A DNA stretch of 64,000 bases from Hemerocallis citrina (Eukaryota > Streptophyta > Magnoliopsida > Asparagales > Asphodelaceae). Location: contig CM030362.1 in assembly GCA_017893485.1 (NCBI GenBank), forward strand, positions 264,163,073 to 264,227,072, read 5' to 3'. Every line of letters starts with the position of its first letter. Position 1 is the stretch's first letter. A model generated the notes under the pieces. The model made no database searches. It saw nothing but the letters and a program-made list of their open reading frames with translations, and had not been told where the DNA came from. Shown here in pieces: positions 36,189-46,570 of this stretch. Position numbers and translations under genes: made by a program.

Positions 36189-36975
36189 AATGCTTTCTTC
36201 AGACGACATACTTTGTTGCTTTGTTGAACTGGTATATTCGACCCTGGTGGAAGATCCATATAAACTTCTTCTGTCAATTCCCCATGCAAGATTGCATTAT
36301 TCACATCAAATTGCTCCAACGGCCAGTTAAGATTTACAGCAAGTGACAGTAAGACTCGAAGAGTATTGAATTTTGCCACCGGTGCGAATGTATCTTCATA
36401 ATCAATTCCATACGTTTGTGTGTACCCTTTGGCAACCAGTCTTGCTTTGTATTGCTCTATTGAACTATCAAACTTATACTTCATCGTATAAATCCATCTG
36501 CATCCTACTGGCTTCTTTCCTACTGGCAGCTCGACTATCTCCCAAGTCTCGTTCTTTTTCAAGGATTTCATCTCCTCATCCATAGCTGCTTTCCACCTTG
36601 GATCAGTAAGGGCTTCTTGTACACTATTAGGAATAGATACAGTAGATAATTGATTTACAAATGACTTATTTGATACCGACAAGCGATGAGTGGATACAAA
36701 ATTACTCATGGGATATTTGACGTTACTAGTGGGATTAGGTTCATAAGTGGGTTTTGGAATACTTTCATTAGTACGGTACGGGAGTTCTCTTCTAGGAGGT
36801 TCGGACAACGATGACGATTGGTTTTTGGGTTCTGACGGTCACTCTCATTGAAATTCGGTACTGGTTGCAATTCTTCAAGAGGATCTTCCACTGGTTGCAA
36901 TTCTTCAAGAGGATCTTCTACTGGTTGTAATTCTTCATGAGGGTCTTCTACTGGTTGCAATTCTTCATGGGGTCT
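36189..36975 (-). pseudogene. Copia RT N-terminal half with preceding linker
   Basis: The frame from 36808 encodes the start of copia RT: ALTDPRWKAAMDEEMKSL, TWEIVELPVGKKPVGCRWIY, YKARLVAKGYTQTYGIDYE, TFAPVAKFNTLRVLLSLAV, QFDVNNAILHGELTEEVYM. It ends at CRLKKALYF; the expected continuation is ALYGLKQ, so the break is in the Tyr-Gly codons. The YxDD catalytic box is lost. Upstream, 36868-36975 has a 30 bp tandem repeat (about four copies, ELQPVEDPLE) in the linker between integrase and RT. Confidence 0.85.
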
Positions 36976-37097
36976 TCCTCCCTTGCTAGATCTTCATTCA
37001 TGTGTTCGCCATTATTTGTATCCAGTTGTTCGTTCTGACTGACAATTACTTTATCATACCCAAGAGTCTGAACTTCACTTCGGTACTCTCCCTGAAG

Positions 37098-38387
37098 TTA
37101 AGTCGCAGAAGAAGAAAAATACATCTCATGTTCATGGAACACCACATCCATAGTCATAAACATCCGTTGAGTTGGTGGGTGATAGGAACGATGCCCCTTC
37201 TGATTCATTGCATATCCCACAAAAACACATTTCACTGCTCGGGAGGTTAACTTACTCTGCTCGTGTTGATGTAGATGAACAAATGCGACACACCCAAACA
37301 CACGAGGTGGCAGGTTGACAACAGTTGGTGCATCCACAGCATTAGTCAGTGCTTGAAGTGGCGTGCTGAAGTTCAGAATACGAGAAGGGACTCGGTTGAT
37401 TAGGTATGCTGCAGAGGTAAGGGTTTCCCCCCAATACATGAGTGGGAGATTGCCAGACATAAGTGAAGCTCAGACTACTTCAAGCAAGTATCTATTCTTC
37501 CTTTCGGCCATGCCGTTTTGTTGAGGAGTATATGAACATGTAGTCTGGTGAACAATTCCATGTTCCACCAAATATTGTTGTAGGTCTGTGTTGAGGTACT
37601 CGCCACCATTGTTATTTCTGAGAACTTGAATGTGTGCCTTATACTGAGTCATAACCTGCTTATGAAATTTTTGAAATAACCAACTAACTTCTCCTTTAGA
37701 TTTCATCAAACAAATTCAAGTCATACGAGTGCAGTCTTCAATAAATGTCATAAACCATTTAGCTCCTCCAATAGTGGTATTTTTGGATGGACCCCAAATA
37801 TCAGAATGAATAATCATAAATGGAATCGTGCTTTTATTCAGATTGCAATGAAAAGAAACACGGTGACTTTTTGCTAATTCACATACATCACAACGAAAAC
37901 TAGAAATATCCAACTTCGAAAATAAACTGGGAAATAATTTAAGTAAATAGCCAAACGATGCATGTCCTAGACATCGGTACCACAGCCAAATTTCTGATTG
38001 CTTCTCCCCCTCGGATTTATTAACGGTAAGAGCTTGAGTCAACCTGTTTGAACTCTCAGAAACCAAATCTAGATAATAGAGTTTTCCACGTCTAACCCCA
38101 TAACCAATCATCCTGCGAGTCCGAATATCCTTAAAGACACAAAAGGAAGGCCAAAAAACAACAATACAATGCAGGGTAGTAATTTGGGTGACAGATAACA
38201 GATTAAAATTTAAGGATGGGACTACTAGTATTGTATTTAATGTTAGATCTTTTGTGAGAGATATGGAACCCTCGCCAGTAACGGGGGCAAGATCACCATT
38301 GGCAGTGGATACTGTGGATTTGGTGGATGGGTGTAAGGTTTCAACTTGTCTAGAATCAAAAGTCATGATCGGTAGCACCTGAATCAA
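37098..38387 (-). pseudogene. Copia protease end, GAG-pre-integrase and integrase
   Basis: Three frames together cover this part. 38387-37716 has protease-end sequence (NTILVVPSLNFNLLSVTQIT), the GAG-pre-integrase HLGHAS-type motif (WYRCLGHASFGYLLKLFPSL) and the start of the integrase core (HSDIWGPSKNTTIGGAKWFM, first catalytic D). 37709-37470 carries the middle (QVLRNNNGGEYLNTDLQQYL, with N where the second catalytic D is expected, and TPQQNGMAERKNRYLLEV with the E). 37460-37098 is the C-terminal part. The frame breaks near 37715 and 37465 and the D-to-N change make it inactive. Confidence 0.85.
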
Positions 38388-38559
38388 TTATCCATGTATT
38401 ATTCATAACAGATGCAGAAATATTAAAAGCCTTACTATCATTACCTACAGCTGTAACCAGTGCAGAGGATTGTTCAATGCTCTTCTCAGTGCCTTCAGCA
38501 ATTCCAACAGCTACAGTGGATATCTTCTTCTGAGAATCTCTGCAGTGATCCCAGTCATG

Positions 38560-39440
38560 CGGGTAGCCTATAATCTAATAGCAACGAGCTTTCATGTGCC
38601 TAGTTTTACCGCATTGGGTACACTTCCTTGACACATAAGTAGATTGATCAAAGCCCTTAAAAGTGCGTGCAGATGATCCCGACTGACTTGGGAGGCTTTT
38701 GAATGGATGTGGCCGAGCCACCATTGCAGCTACATCAGAAGATTCAGAGGAGCTGTTCATGGTGCTTTGTTAACGAGCCTCCTGCCGAACATATGCGTAG
38801 GATGCCTCAAGATCAAGTGCAAGATCCTTTCGCAAAATTTCTCCTCAAACCTGCTCAAACTCAGCATCTAATCCAGCAAAAAAAAAATATTAACCCGCAA
38901 GCGGTCGATCGATTTCTGATATGTCTGGACATCATCAGGATTTTTCATGATCACCTTACCTCGATGATCTAGTTCTTGAAAAATTTCAGTCAATTATCCA
39001 TAATAAATAGAAAGTGGCCTGCCATTTTGCCTTGCCAAAAAAGCTTTATGGTTTAGAGCAAACACATGAACCTCGTCGGTTCCATCATAGAATGCTTTTG
39101 CAAGAGCATCCCAAATATCACGAGCAGTTTTCAATTGAATGTATCTCTTCATGATCTTGGGTTTCATGGACATCAACAACCAGCCTTTCACTTTCTGATT
39201 ATCAGCATACCATTAGGCATATGAACCATCACTTTCAGTGGGAACTTTACTATCACCTTGAATATACTGGATCTTCTCACATCCAACAATATGCATCTCC
39301 ATCAACTGAGTCCAAACATCATAGTTTGTTTCATCAAGAATTATCCCAGCATTAAAGCCGGAATTCTTTGATTGCACAATAATCGGTGTACTATCCATGT
39401 TAGCAGTACAAGTAAACAATGGATCTGGATCAAACAACAA
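38560..39440 (-). pseudogene. Copia gag remnants
   Basis: 39440-39213 has the N-terminal Gag (ILDETNYDVWTQLMEMHIVG), 39191-38994 continues (KTARDIWDALAKAFYDGTDE), and 38760-38560 ends with a standard zinc knuckle CTQCGKTRHMKARC (CX2CX4HX4C). Stops and frameshifts separate them. The GC-rich frames at 39446-39902 lie in the leader between primer site and gag and look like untranslated sequence. Confidence 0.8.
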
Positions 39441-39947
39441 CGGATCTAGATCTGATCAGGCTTCGGGATGGTAGACTGAGCGGCAAGGTGGAGTGGGTCG
39501 AGGGTGAGCGACAAGGTGGAGTGGGTCGTGGCAGGCTGCGTCTCTCGGGAGGAGCACCAGGAGAGAGAGAGAGAGGGAGCACAGGGTGAGAGGGCAACGG
39601 AGAGAGAGGTTAGGAAAGCACTGGGAGAAGTCGACAGACGGGATTGGGGGTCGTCGGAGTTGGGGATTTGGTCGGAGAAGACTAAGTAGGGGGTTTTGGT
39701 GTGGGTCTGTGCTGGCGTCGAGAAAGGGAAAGCAGCGGAGGTAGGGAGTTTCGGTGTGGGTCGTGGTCGGATGCTGATTGTGCACATCAACAGGGGGTAG
39801 CGCGACAGTAACGGGGTTGGGGTTGCTGGAGAAGACGATCGGAAAGGAGGCGCTGGGGTTTGGTCGGGATCGGATGAAGATGGAGATGTCAGATCTGATC
39901 ACCTCCTTCTCTTCTTCTTCTTCTTCAATTAGCCTAGATCTGGTTAG

Positions 39948-39960
39948 GCTCTGATACCAT
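39948..39960 (-). other. Primer binding site of the minus-strand copia element
   Basis: On the minus strand ATGGTATCAGAGC, tRNA-Met type, starts 2 bp after the LTR end. Confidence 0.85.
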
Positions 39961-39962
39961 AT

Positions 39963-40152
39963 TGAAAACAGATTTGGGGAATAATATTTTTCTTATTCGC
40001 TTATTTTTTACTGTATACATCTATATATAAGGATTACATTCTTGGAGGAGAAGAAAGGAGATTGAGAGAAAATTGAGGGGTGAGAGATTTGGGAAATCTG
40101 TTTCCTACAGATTAGGAAACAGAATATACACATTTACACTTACTATATTTCA
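39963..40152 (-). repeat. 5' LTR of the minus-strand copia element, 190 bp
   Basis: Plus-strand ends TGAAAACAG and ATATTTCA give perfect TGAAA/TTTCA inverted ends. CTATATATAAGG (40021-40032) is a TATA-like sequence but lies on the palindromic AT side, so its strand is uncertain. No second copy is in the window. Confidence 0.75.
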
Positions 40153-41068
40153 ACATGAGTGTTGTATCTTAGTTCAAGAACTTCATTTACTTCCTCTGCA
40201 GCGAGCGACAAACCTTAACAGATAATTTGTGTATGTGAAGCCAATGATCACATTGTAAGTTAACTCATCATTGTTAGAGAGCCATATGCATATATCGACA
40301 AACTTAAGTTATACTCCTATATACAATATTAAAATCATTAGTTCGTAGAATCTAAATTTGCTATTTGTTCTTATCAATAAATCAGATATAAGATCACAGA
40401 TTGGAATCTTTCCAATGATTAACCCATCTTCTTCACTGTAAGAATCAATGGAGAAAACTTGAAGCCTTCAATCGTATTTTTCAAATAAACAGTTAATAAA
40501 TTACTTACGCAAGCAACAAGCTTCACAGCCCAACATCACATGAATAAAGAAATTTGCTCCAAATCGAACAAGAAACAGAACTAGAGTTTCGAAAATGGGG
40601 AAAATCATACCAGTCTCTGTGGTTCTTGAGCGTCTTGTAGCTCCACGAAGACAACACAGGTGCGATGTAGGAAGGTCGACCTGGTGAGGGGAACAACAAC
40701 TGAGGGGGGCACAATTGTCGATCGGAGCTAGGGTTGTGAGACGGACTCGGGGACACGGCGACGCGGGGGAGAGGAAGGGGAGGCGACGGAGTGGCGGAGG
40801 TTGAAGACGGCAACAGTGTGGAGGGTTTGGGTTCGTGAGCGAGAGAGAGAGAGGGGGGAATGAAAATTGAGAACAAATTTTTGGGGGATCTGAGATATAA
40901 TTTCTTCTCTACCCCGGCATTTCTTAGATCTAATGCCGGATAACTCTGGCATTTTTAAGAAACGCCGACATAGAGGGGGTGGTCTTTTTTTTTCTTTTTT
41001 ACAAGCTGGGTTCTACCAAGACGTTCGACGCAAACGCGACGCCGGGGTAGGACAATTTTGTTGTAGTG
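40153..41068 (-). mobile_element. End of a CACTA-type element with a gene 5'-end-like segment
   Basis: On the minus strand it begins CACTACAACAAAATTG at 41068, followed by GGCG/CCGG-rich subterminal motifs (CCCCGGC, CGCCGAC, ATGCCGG; 40905-41050). Next comes CT-rich leader-like DNA and an open frame from 40876 (proline/serine-rich) that could reach a GTATGATT donor-like site near 40610. The encoded protein is not recognised. The element lies in copia RT sequence, which resumes at 41069. Its other end is not seen; other nested insertions and a deletion may lie between. Confidence 0.6.
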
Positions 41069-41533
41069 GATGAAAGATTTGTGTGAAATAAAATTTTATC
41101 TCGTCTTGCAGATCGAGCACAGTAAAACTGAAATTTTACTACATCAAGTCAAATATGCTAAAATCTCTTAAAGAAATTCAATATGAGTGATTGTCATCTA
41201 CTCAGTACACCTATGGTGGTAAAGTTACTAGAAGTTAACCATGATCCATATTAGCCGAAAGGAGAAAATGAATATATTCTACGTCCTGGAGTACTTTATT
41301 TGAGTGCAATATGCACACTCCTTTATTTAGCACAGTGTACTATATCTTGGTTTATATTATTCAAATGAATGTGATGACCTTGTTGGATATACAGACACAT
41401 GTTATTTATCTGATCTCCATAAGGGGAGATCACAAATAGAATATGTTTTTTCTTAATAGTGGTAGAGCTTTTTCATGGAGATCATCAAATACACAATTGC
41501 AACAACATCGACCAATCATTCTGAGATACTAGA

Positions 41534-41983
41534 GTTGGTATCGGGTCCTATCGAGTCGGATCCTCCACTACCCAGACCCAGACCCAAATTTGCAATAACC
41601 AGGTCCGGGTCCGGGTCCTAATTAAAATAATCTACTCGTTGGATCCGGTAGCAGAGAATAAATATTTGCACTTAAGTATTTTTGCACGTGATACCTTACG
41701 GTTCCAAAAAATTTTGCACTTAAGTACATAAATAAATATTATATTTACACATCTATCTTCAACAATTACTTTTATAAGTATATCCCTATAACCATATAAT
41801 TCAAATTCCATATTTTTGGGGATATTTTTTAACGGATCCGGGTCCGGGTCGGTTCTATTTTGAGCGGACCTGGACCCGAACCCGGAAGTGCATCAGGTCT
41901 TATTTTAGGATCCAGACCTGGACCCGTATAGATCGGGTCGGTTCCGGTCCAATGCCGGGTCCGGGTATTGGGTAAATGTGACA
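41534..41983. mobile_element. 450 bp unclassified insertion with flanking 8 bp direct repeat
   Basis: It splits copia RNase H sequence and is flanked by ATACTAGA (41526-41533) and GTACTAGA (41984-41991), a 7/8 match in line with an 8 bp target duplication. The insert is rich in GGGTCCGGGTCC and its complement in opposite halves (GACCCAGACCC near 41572; CCGGGTCCGGGTCGG near 41827), giving it foldback character. Its ends (GTTGGTATCGGG and ATGTGACA) are not clear terminal inverted repeats, so hAT-like MITE is only a suggestion. Confidence 0.5.
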
Positions 41984-42393
41984 GTACTAGAGATACTGGC
42001 ACTTCATGAAGCAAGTACATAATGTGTATGGTCAATGTTTGTAGTTCAGTATATCAGGGGGATTTAAGAACTTCCACAAGTCACAAACAAGCCTACAATC
42101 ATTTATGAGGATAATGCAGTCTGTATAAGAAAATTCAAAAATGCTTCATCAAAGGAGACAGGACGAAGCACATTTTATGAAACTTTTTCTTCACCCACCA
42201 GCTTCAAGAACAAAAGATGATTGATGTGAAACAAATCAAGTCCTTAGATAACCTTGCAGGTCTCTTCACAAAATCCCCCCCAAAATCTAGTTTTCAAAAG
42301 TTAGTACACCAAACTAGCATGAGAAGACTTCAGTAGATAGACATATGAATGTATATGATGATAAATTTTTGGGCAGAGATGTAATGACTAGAT

Positions 42394-42395
<2 letters not shown>

Positions 42396-42455
<60 letters not shown>

Positions 42456-42480
42456 TGGGGTGGGGGTGGGGGGGGGGGGT
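42396..42480. repeat. (ATT)n microsatellite followed by a G-rich run
   Basis: About 20 ATT units (42396-42455) are followed by TGGGGTGGGGGTGGG and a long G run to 42480. The G tract could form a G-quadruplex on the plus strand. It lies in the noncoding 3' region of the copia element. Confidence 0.9.
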
Positions 42481-42813
42481 GATTTTTCACTTGATGAATG
42501 TAATAAATTTTACTGTTTTTGGGGGGAGCATCCTACAGATGCAAGCATCTTGAAGATACTAATGGAGACATCCTGAAGAATGTCTTTGCGCATTGTACTC
42601 TTTTCCTTCGTTGGGGTTTTTTCACTGGGTTTTTCCTTTGAAAGGTTTTTAATGAGGCAATGTAAGTCACACCCGCTTAGATTCCTAAATAATCGAATTC
42701 CTGAAGAATTAGTTGTACTCTTTTCTTTTTCCAAGGATTTTTCCCAAATGAAGGTTTTTTTAAAGGAAAGTTTTTAATGAGGCAATGTTTTAAAGTGGGC
42801 ATCCAATGAGGAG

Positions 42814-43009
42814 TGTTGTGAAACCGTGACTGCCTATTAGGTGGATGTCCATCTATTAAGGTGATGGCTCAAGCCCACTTATTCAGGTGACGGGCCAATC
42901 ATACTACCATACCCTAATCCTAACTTTTCCTATATATATGTTATGAATAAAGAGTCATAAGATTGGATTTTGGCTACACCAGTCTATCTTTCTTTTCGTA
43001 ACATTTTCA
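42814..43009 (+). repeat. 3' LTR of the plus-strand copia element
   Basis: It starts TGTTGTGAAACC after the purine-rich CCAATGAGGAG and ends AACATTTTCA. It contains a TATATATATG box (42931-42940) and ATGAATAAAG (42946-42955), a plausible promoter and polyadenylation region. The end position is inferred, since the other LTR is absent. Confidence 0.55.
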
Positions 43010-43073
43010 ATTTTCTATTTTTGAAACTTGTATTTTTTATTTCCCCACACACAAAAAAATGATGTTGAGGTTC

Positions 43074-43694
43074 TGTTACCGCTGATTCTGGTGTGGGGGT
43101 AAACAGATAGAATTTGTGGGTTCGTGGAAAAACCTGAATAGCAGATTCGAACCTGTTCGTCTGAGTTGGGCTGCTGACTCCCGCCGTACACCTGCAAGGA
43201 AAGTGCGAAACACCGGGGTTGATCCCGGCGACGCACCCTCCGACGCTCTTGTCAGTAACCAGTGATGATTAAAAAAGAACTTAAGTTGGCCAAAAAGTGA
43301 TTAACCTGGTCACAGTGGTGGGTAGGAGGTATTTATAGTCGCCATGGGGGAGTTAATTAAGGATCTGATCAGAGATTTGATTTCCTGTGATAGGAGTAAA
43401 ATCCTCCTAATCGGTTTAGGAAACTGATCCCCTAATTCCCGGTGAGAGCAAATCAGGCCTGTTGATTTGGTCAAATAGTAACCCTGATTTTCCTCTTGCT
43501 GATCTGGGTTTGTCTTGGGTCGGGACCCGTACCCAGTTGGAGTGGATCCGTTCGCGGGTTATTGGACCTGTGAGAAGGAGACCCAGTACCCGCTTCGGAC
43601 CCGCTGGTAGGTAAAATTACCGTTTTACCCCTGAGTTTTGAGATTCGCGTCCGATGTGAACGGTCCCGATTTAATCCTATTTTTAGCCATATCA
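43074..43694 (-). repeat. 3' LTR of the TR-GAG element (uninterrupted copy)
   Basis: Plus-strand ends are TGTTACCGC and GCCATATCA; 621 bp. At 43205-43216 it reads GCGAAACACCGG, the empty site of the CACTA insertion found in the other LTR. Confidence 0.88.
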
Positions 43695-43712
43695 CGAGCC
43701 CCCCACTCCCGA
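43695..43712 (-). other. Polypurine tract of the TR-GAG element
   Basis: On the minus strand GGGAGTGGGGGGCTCG lies immediately before the LTR start TGATATGGC. Confidence 0.8.
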
Positions 43713-46570
43713 AGACTGAGTTTGATTAGCCTTTGAGGAGTAGTTTTACTGTTCTAATGGCATACGAGATTTTATCGGTGTTCTTAAGGGAGTTTGGAAT
43801 CTTGCTCGGGGTGTAACAGTGTTATTATGGGCTTGTAAAATGCCCAAAAATACTCTCAGAATTTTCTGGATTTTTGGTGATTTTTCCAGATTTTTCTGAA
43901 TTTTTTCTCATTTTTTTTTGAATTTTTTATTCATTTTCCGAATTAAATAATTAATTATCGAAAATATTAAATAATTATTCTAATTAAATAATTATATTTT
44001 TCAGAATTTAAAATAATTTTTCTGAATTTATAACTATTTTTAGAATTTTTATTTAATTTTTTCCGATTTTTTAAATATTTTTTCGGATTTTTTAAATAAA
44101 AAAACAATTAAATAAATAAATTAATTAATTTAAATAATACCTGACACGTGGGACGATTTGCGCCGTCGAATCCTGGGACACGTGGCGCGATCTGTGCCGT
44201 CGGATCCCGGTACGGATCTCGAGGATGCGCGTTTCCCAAAAAATTGCTATCTTGTCGTTTAGCGCACGTGGCGCGATCTGCACCGTTCATCACCAGGAGC
44301 GCGGATTTCTGGAAGATCAAACGGTCGTAGTTGCTCGGCGGATTTTTTCCCCAATTTTCAGATCGGATTGGTACTTGTTCGGCTGCCGACCGAGAGGTGA
44401 CTTCGACCATTGGTGTGAGGCCACGTGGCGATGCCACGTGTCAAAAAATTTATTTTTATTATTTTTTTTTTCTTGCGCTCTGTTCTTTTTCTCTTCTTCT
44501 TCTTCGTTCACTTCTCCGTCGTTACCACCCCGCTCCCAAGCTCTCCATATCTCCAACTCCGTCTGGCGGGGAGGTCAGCGACGAGGGGACGGAGCTTGGC
44601 GGCAGAGGTAGCTGGCGAAGATGGGAGACGAGCGCGGCCATGGAAGAGTTCGTCTTCGGCAGTGGAGCTCGGTGCAGTTTGGAGTGAGTGAGAGAGAGCT
44701 CGGCAACGGAGAAGGTGCTCGGAGCTCAGTGCTCCGGAGTATGGGAGAGAGAGCTTGGCAATGGAGAAGGTGCTCGGAGCTCAGTGCTCCGGAGTGTGGG
44801 AGAGAGAGCTCGGCAGCGGAGAAGGCGCTCGGTGCTCAGTGCTCCGGAGTGTGAGCTCGGCCATGGTGATGGTGAGGCGTGCTTGACGGGAGGTGGAGCT
44901 TGGTATGGTGAGAAGGAGATGAGTCTCTGCTTGAGCTTCGAAGTGGAGGTTGGCGAGTTCGGAGCTGAGTTCGCCGAAGGAGAAGCTCGACGCCGTTGAG
45001 GGCTGAGCTCGTCCATGGAGCTCGGCGAGGAATGTGCTCGGAAGTCGGAGCTCCGGAGTGTAAGCTTGGCCATGGCGGTGGTGAAGTTGGAGTTTCGGCA
45101 TGGGAGGCAGGCGAAGAGCTCGCGAAGGAGATCTCGGAGTTGAGTGAGGCTCGGAGTTCGTCTCTCTGAGCTCGCTCGTTGATAGCTCGGAGCTCGTTGG
45201 TGGAGAGCTCGGAGCTTGCTCGTTTGGCCATGGTGGAGCCCGGAGCTCGTCTCTCTGAGCTCGTCGAGGTGATGGTGAGGCACGGAGGCGAGCTTGGGTT
45301 TTTTTTTTATTTTGGTTTTTGCTTTTGGCGCCGGTGTGTTGGAGAAGAAGGGTGACGTGGCGGAGGCGGGTTCGGGTTTGAGGACCCTAACGGGTCCGAA
45401 CCCGGCCCCTTGTACCCTTTTTTTTTTTTGGCTTCTTGTTCGGCAAATCCGAGCACGGATTTTGAGGTGCATTTTTGCCACTTCGCAGCTCGGTAGGGCA
45501 GTAGCTCGGATGGCAGATCCGAGCTGCGTGGCTCGATCTGGGCCATTGGATGGTGGTGCGAATCTCGAGACGGGCTCAATTCCCAAGAAAACGCTATCTT
45601 GTCGTTTAGCGTTGCTGGCAAGATCTGGGCCGTCTGATCGAGATCCTACACGAATGTTGAGGAGAAAGTGAGTTTTCTCCGTTTGCAGGATCGGAAAGGC
45701 ACTTGCTCGGCAGCCGACCGGGCTCTTTGATGTTGGGGCTCGGATGGGAAGAGCTCGGATTCTTGCTCGGGTTCGGTTCGGATTTCTCCCTCGCGCGAGT
45801 GGCTCGGCTCGGATTCCCGAGCTATTCGGCGCAGCTGCATTGAGATCCACTTTCCCGGTGCTACGGAGGTCCGATCGGGGAGTGCGATCCCTCGTTTCGA
45901 AGCTAGTTCGAAGATCTACAACTTCTCTTTAGGAGTGGGATGAAGATTCACCCTCCTTAATGGCCAGAATAGCCCCGCAACCTGCTTGTCTTCATGAAGT
46001 TGATAAGTACTTTGGTCTTGGGGATTTTGGAAGAGGAGTTCCACTCCTAGGGGCGGAGAAGATGTGCTAGGAAGACCCTTGTGCTTGGAAGACCCTTGGA
46101 CTAGGAAGACCCTTGTAAGGTGTGCTAGGAAGACCCTTGTGCTTGGAAGACCCTTGTGCTCGGAAGACCCTTGGGGAGAAGAAGAGGCGCGAGTGGGTCG
46201 GATCGCTAGTCGCTCGGCTAGGAATACTGAGCGACGTGGAGCGATCTGAGCCGCTGGATCTCAGTGCGGATCTCGAGGCGGGCACAGTTTCCAAGAAAAC
46301 ACTATCTTATCGCTTAGCGACGCTGACAAGATCTGGGCCGTTGGATGATGGCACGAATCTCGAGACGGCTCAGTTCCCAAGAAAACGCTATCTTGTCGTT
46401 TAGCGACGCTGGCAAGATCTTGGCCGTCTGATCGAGATCTTGCGCGAATGTTGAGGAGAAAGTGAGTTTTCTCCGTTTGCAGGATCGGAAAGGCACTTGC
46501 TCGGCAGCCGACCGGGCTCTTTGATGTTAGGGCTCGGATCGGCACTTGCTCGGCATTCGAGCGGATGGAA

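Larger units (their letters stand above)
36189..40152 (-). mobile_element. Ty1/copia retrotransposon, 5' part, minus strand
   Basis: It reads, on the minus strand, 190 bp LTR, primer site, gag, protease, integrase, and the N-terminal half of RT, then stops at the junction with the Tekay-like LTR at 36188. RNase H and the 3' LTR are not next to the other side of the Tekay-like element (before 25338), so a simple insertion does not explain the break. Several frameshifts and stops separate the coding pieces. Confidence 0.85.
41069..43009 (+). mobile_element. Ty1/copia 3' end, plus strand
   Basis: Translation from 41071 gives late-RT sequence typical of copia (MKDLCEIKFYLVLQIEHSKT, FNMSDCHLLSTPMVVKLL) followed by YLSAICTLLYLAQCT. 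After a 450 bp insertion it resumes in the RNase H tail: DNAVCIRKF, then EQKMIDVKQIKSLDNLAGLF and FQKLVHQTSMRRL. 42340-42813 is noncoding and includes two TTTTTAATGAGGCAATG blocks (42646, 42771). A 196 bp 3' LTR follows. Frameshifts make it a pseudogene. The 5' part is not in the window. Confidence 0.8.

Noticed and set aside
39446..39902. Proline-rich frames before copia gag
   Set aside because: They lie between primer site and gag start in CT-rich DNA, in two frames at once; more likely untranslated leader.
44726..45850. 374-codon minus-strand frame
   Set aside because: GC-rich repetitive DNA with several overlapping open frames on both strands; the protein is serine/arginine/proline-rich with no recognisable domain and lies downstream of gag inside a non-autonomous element.
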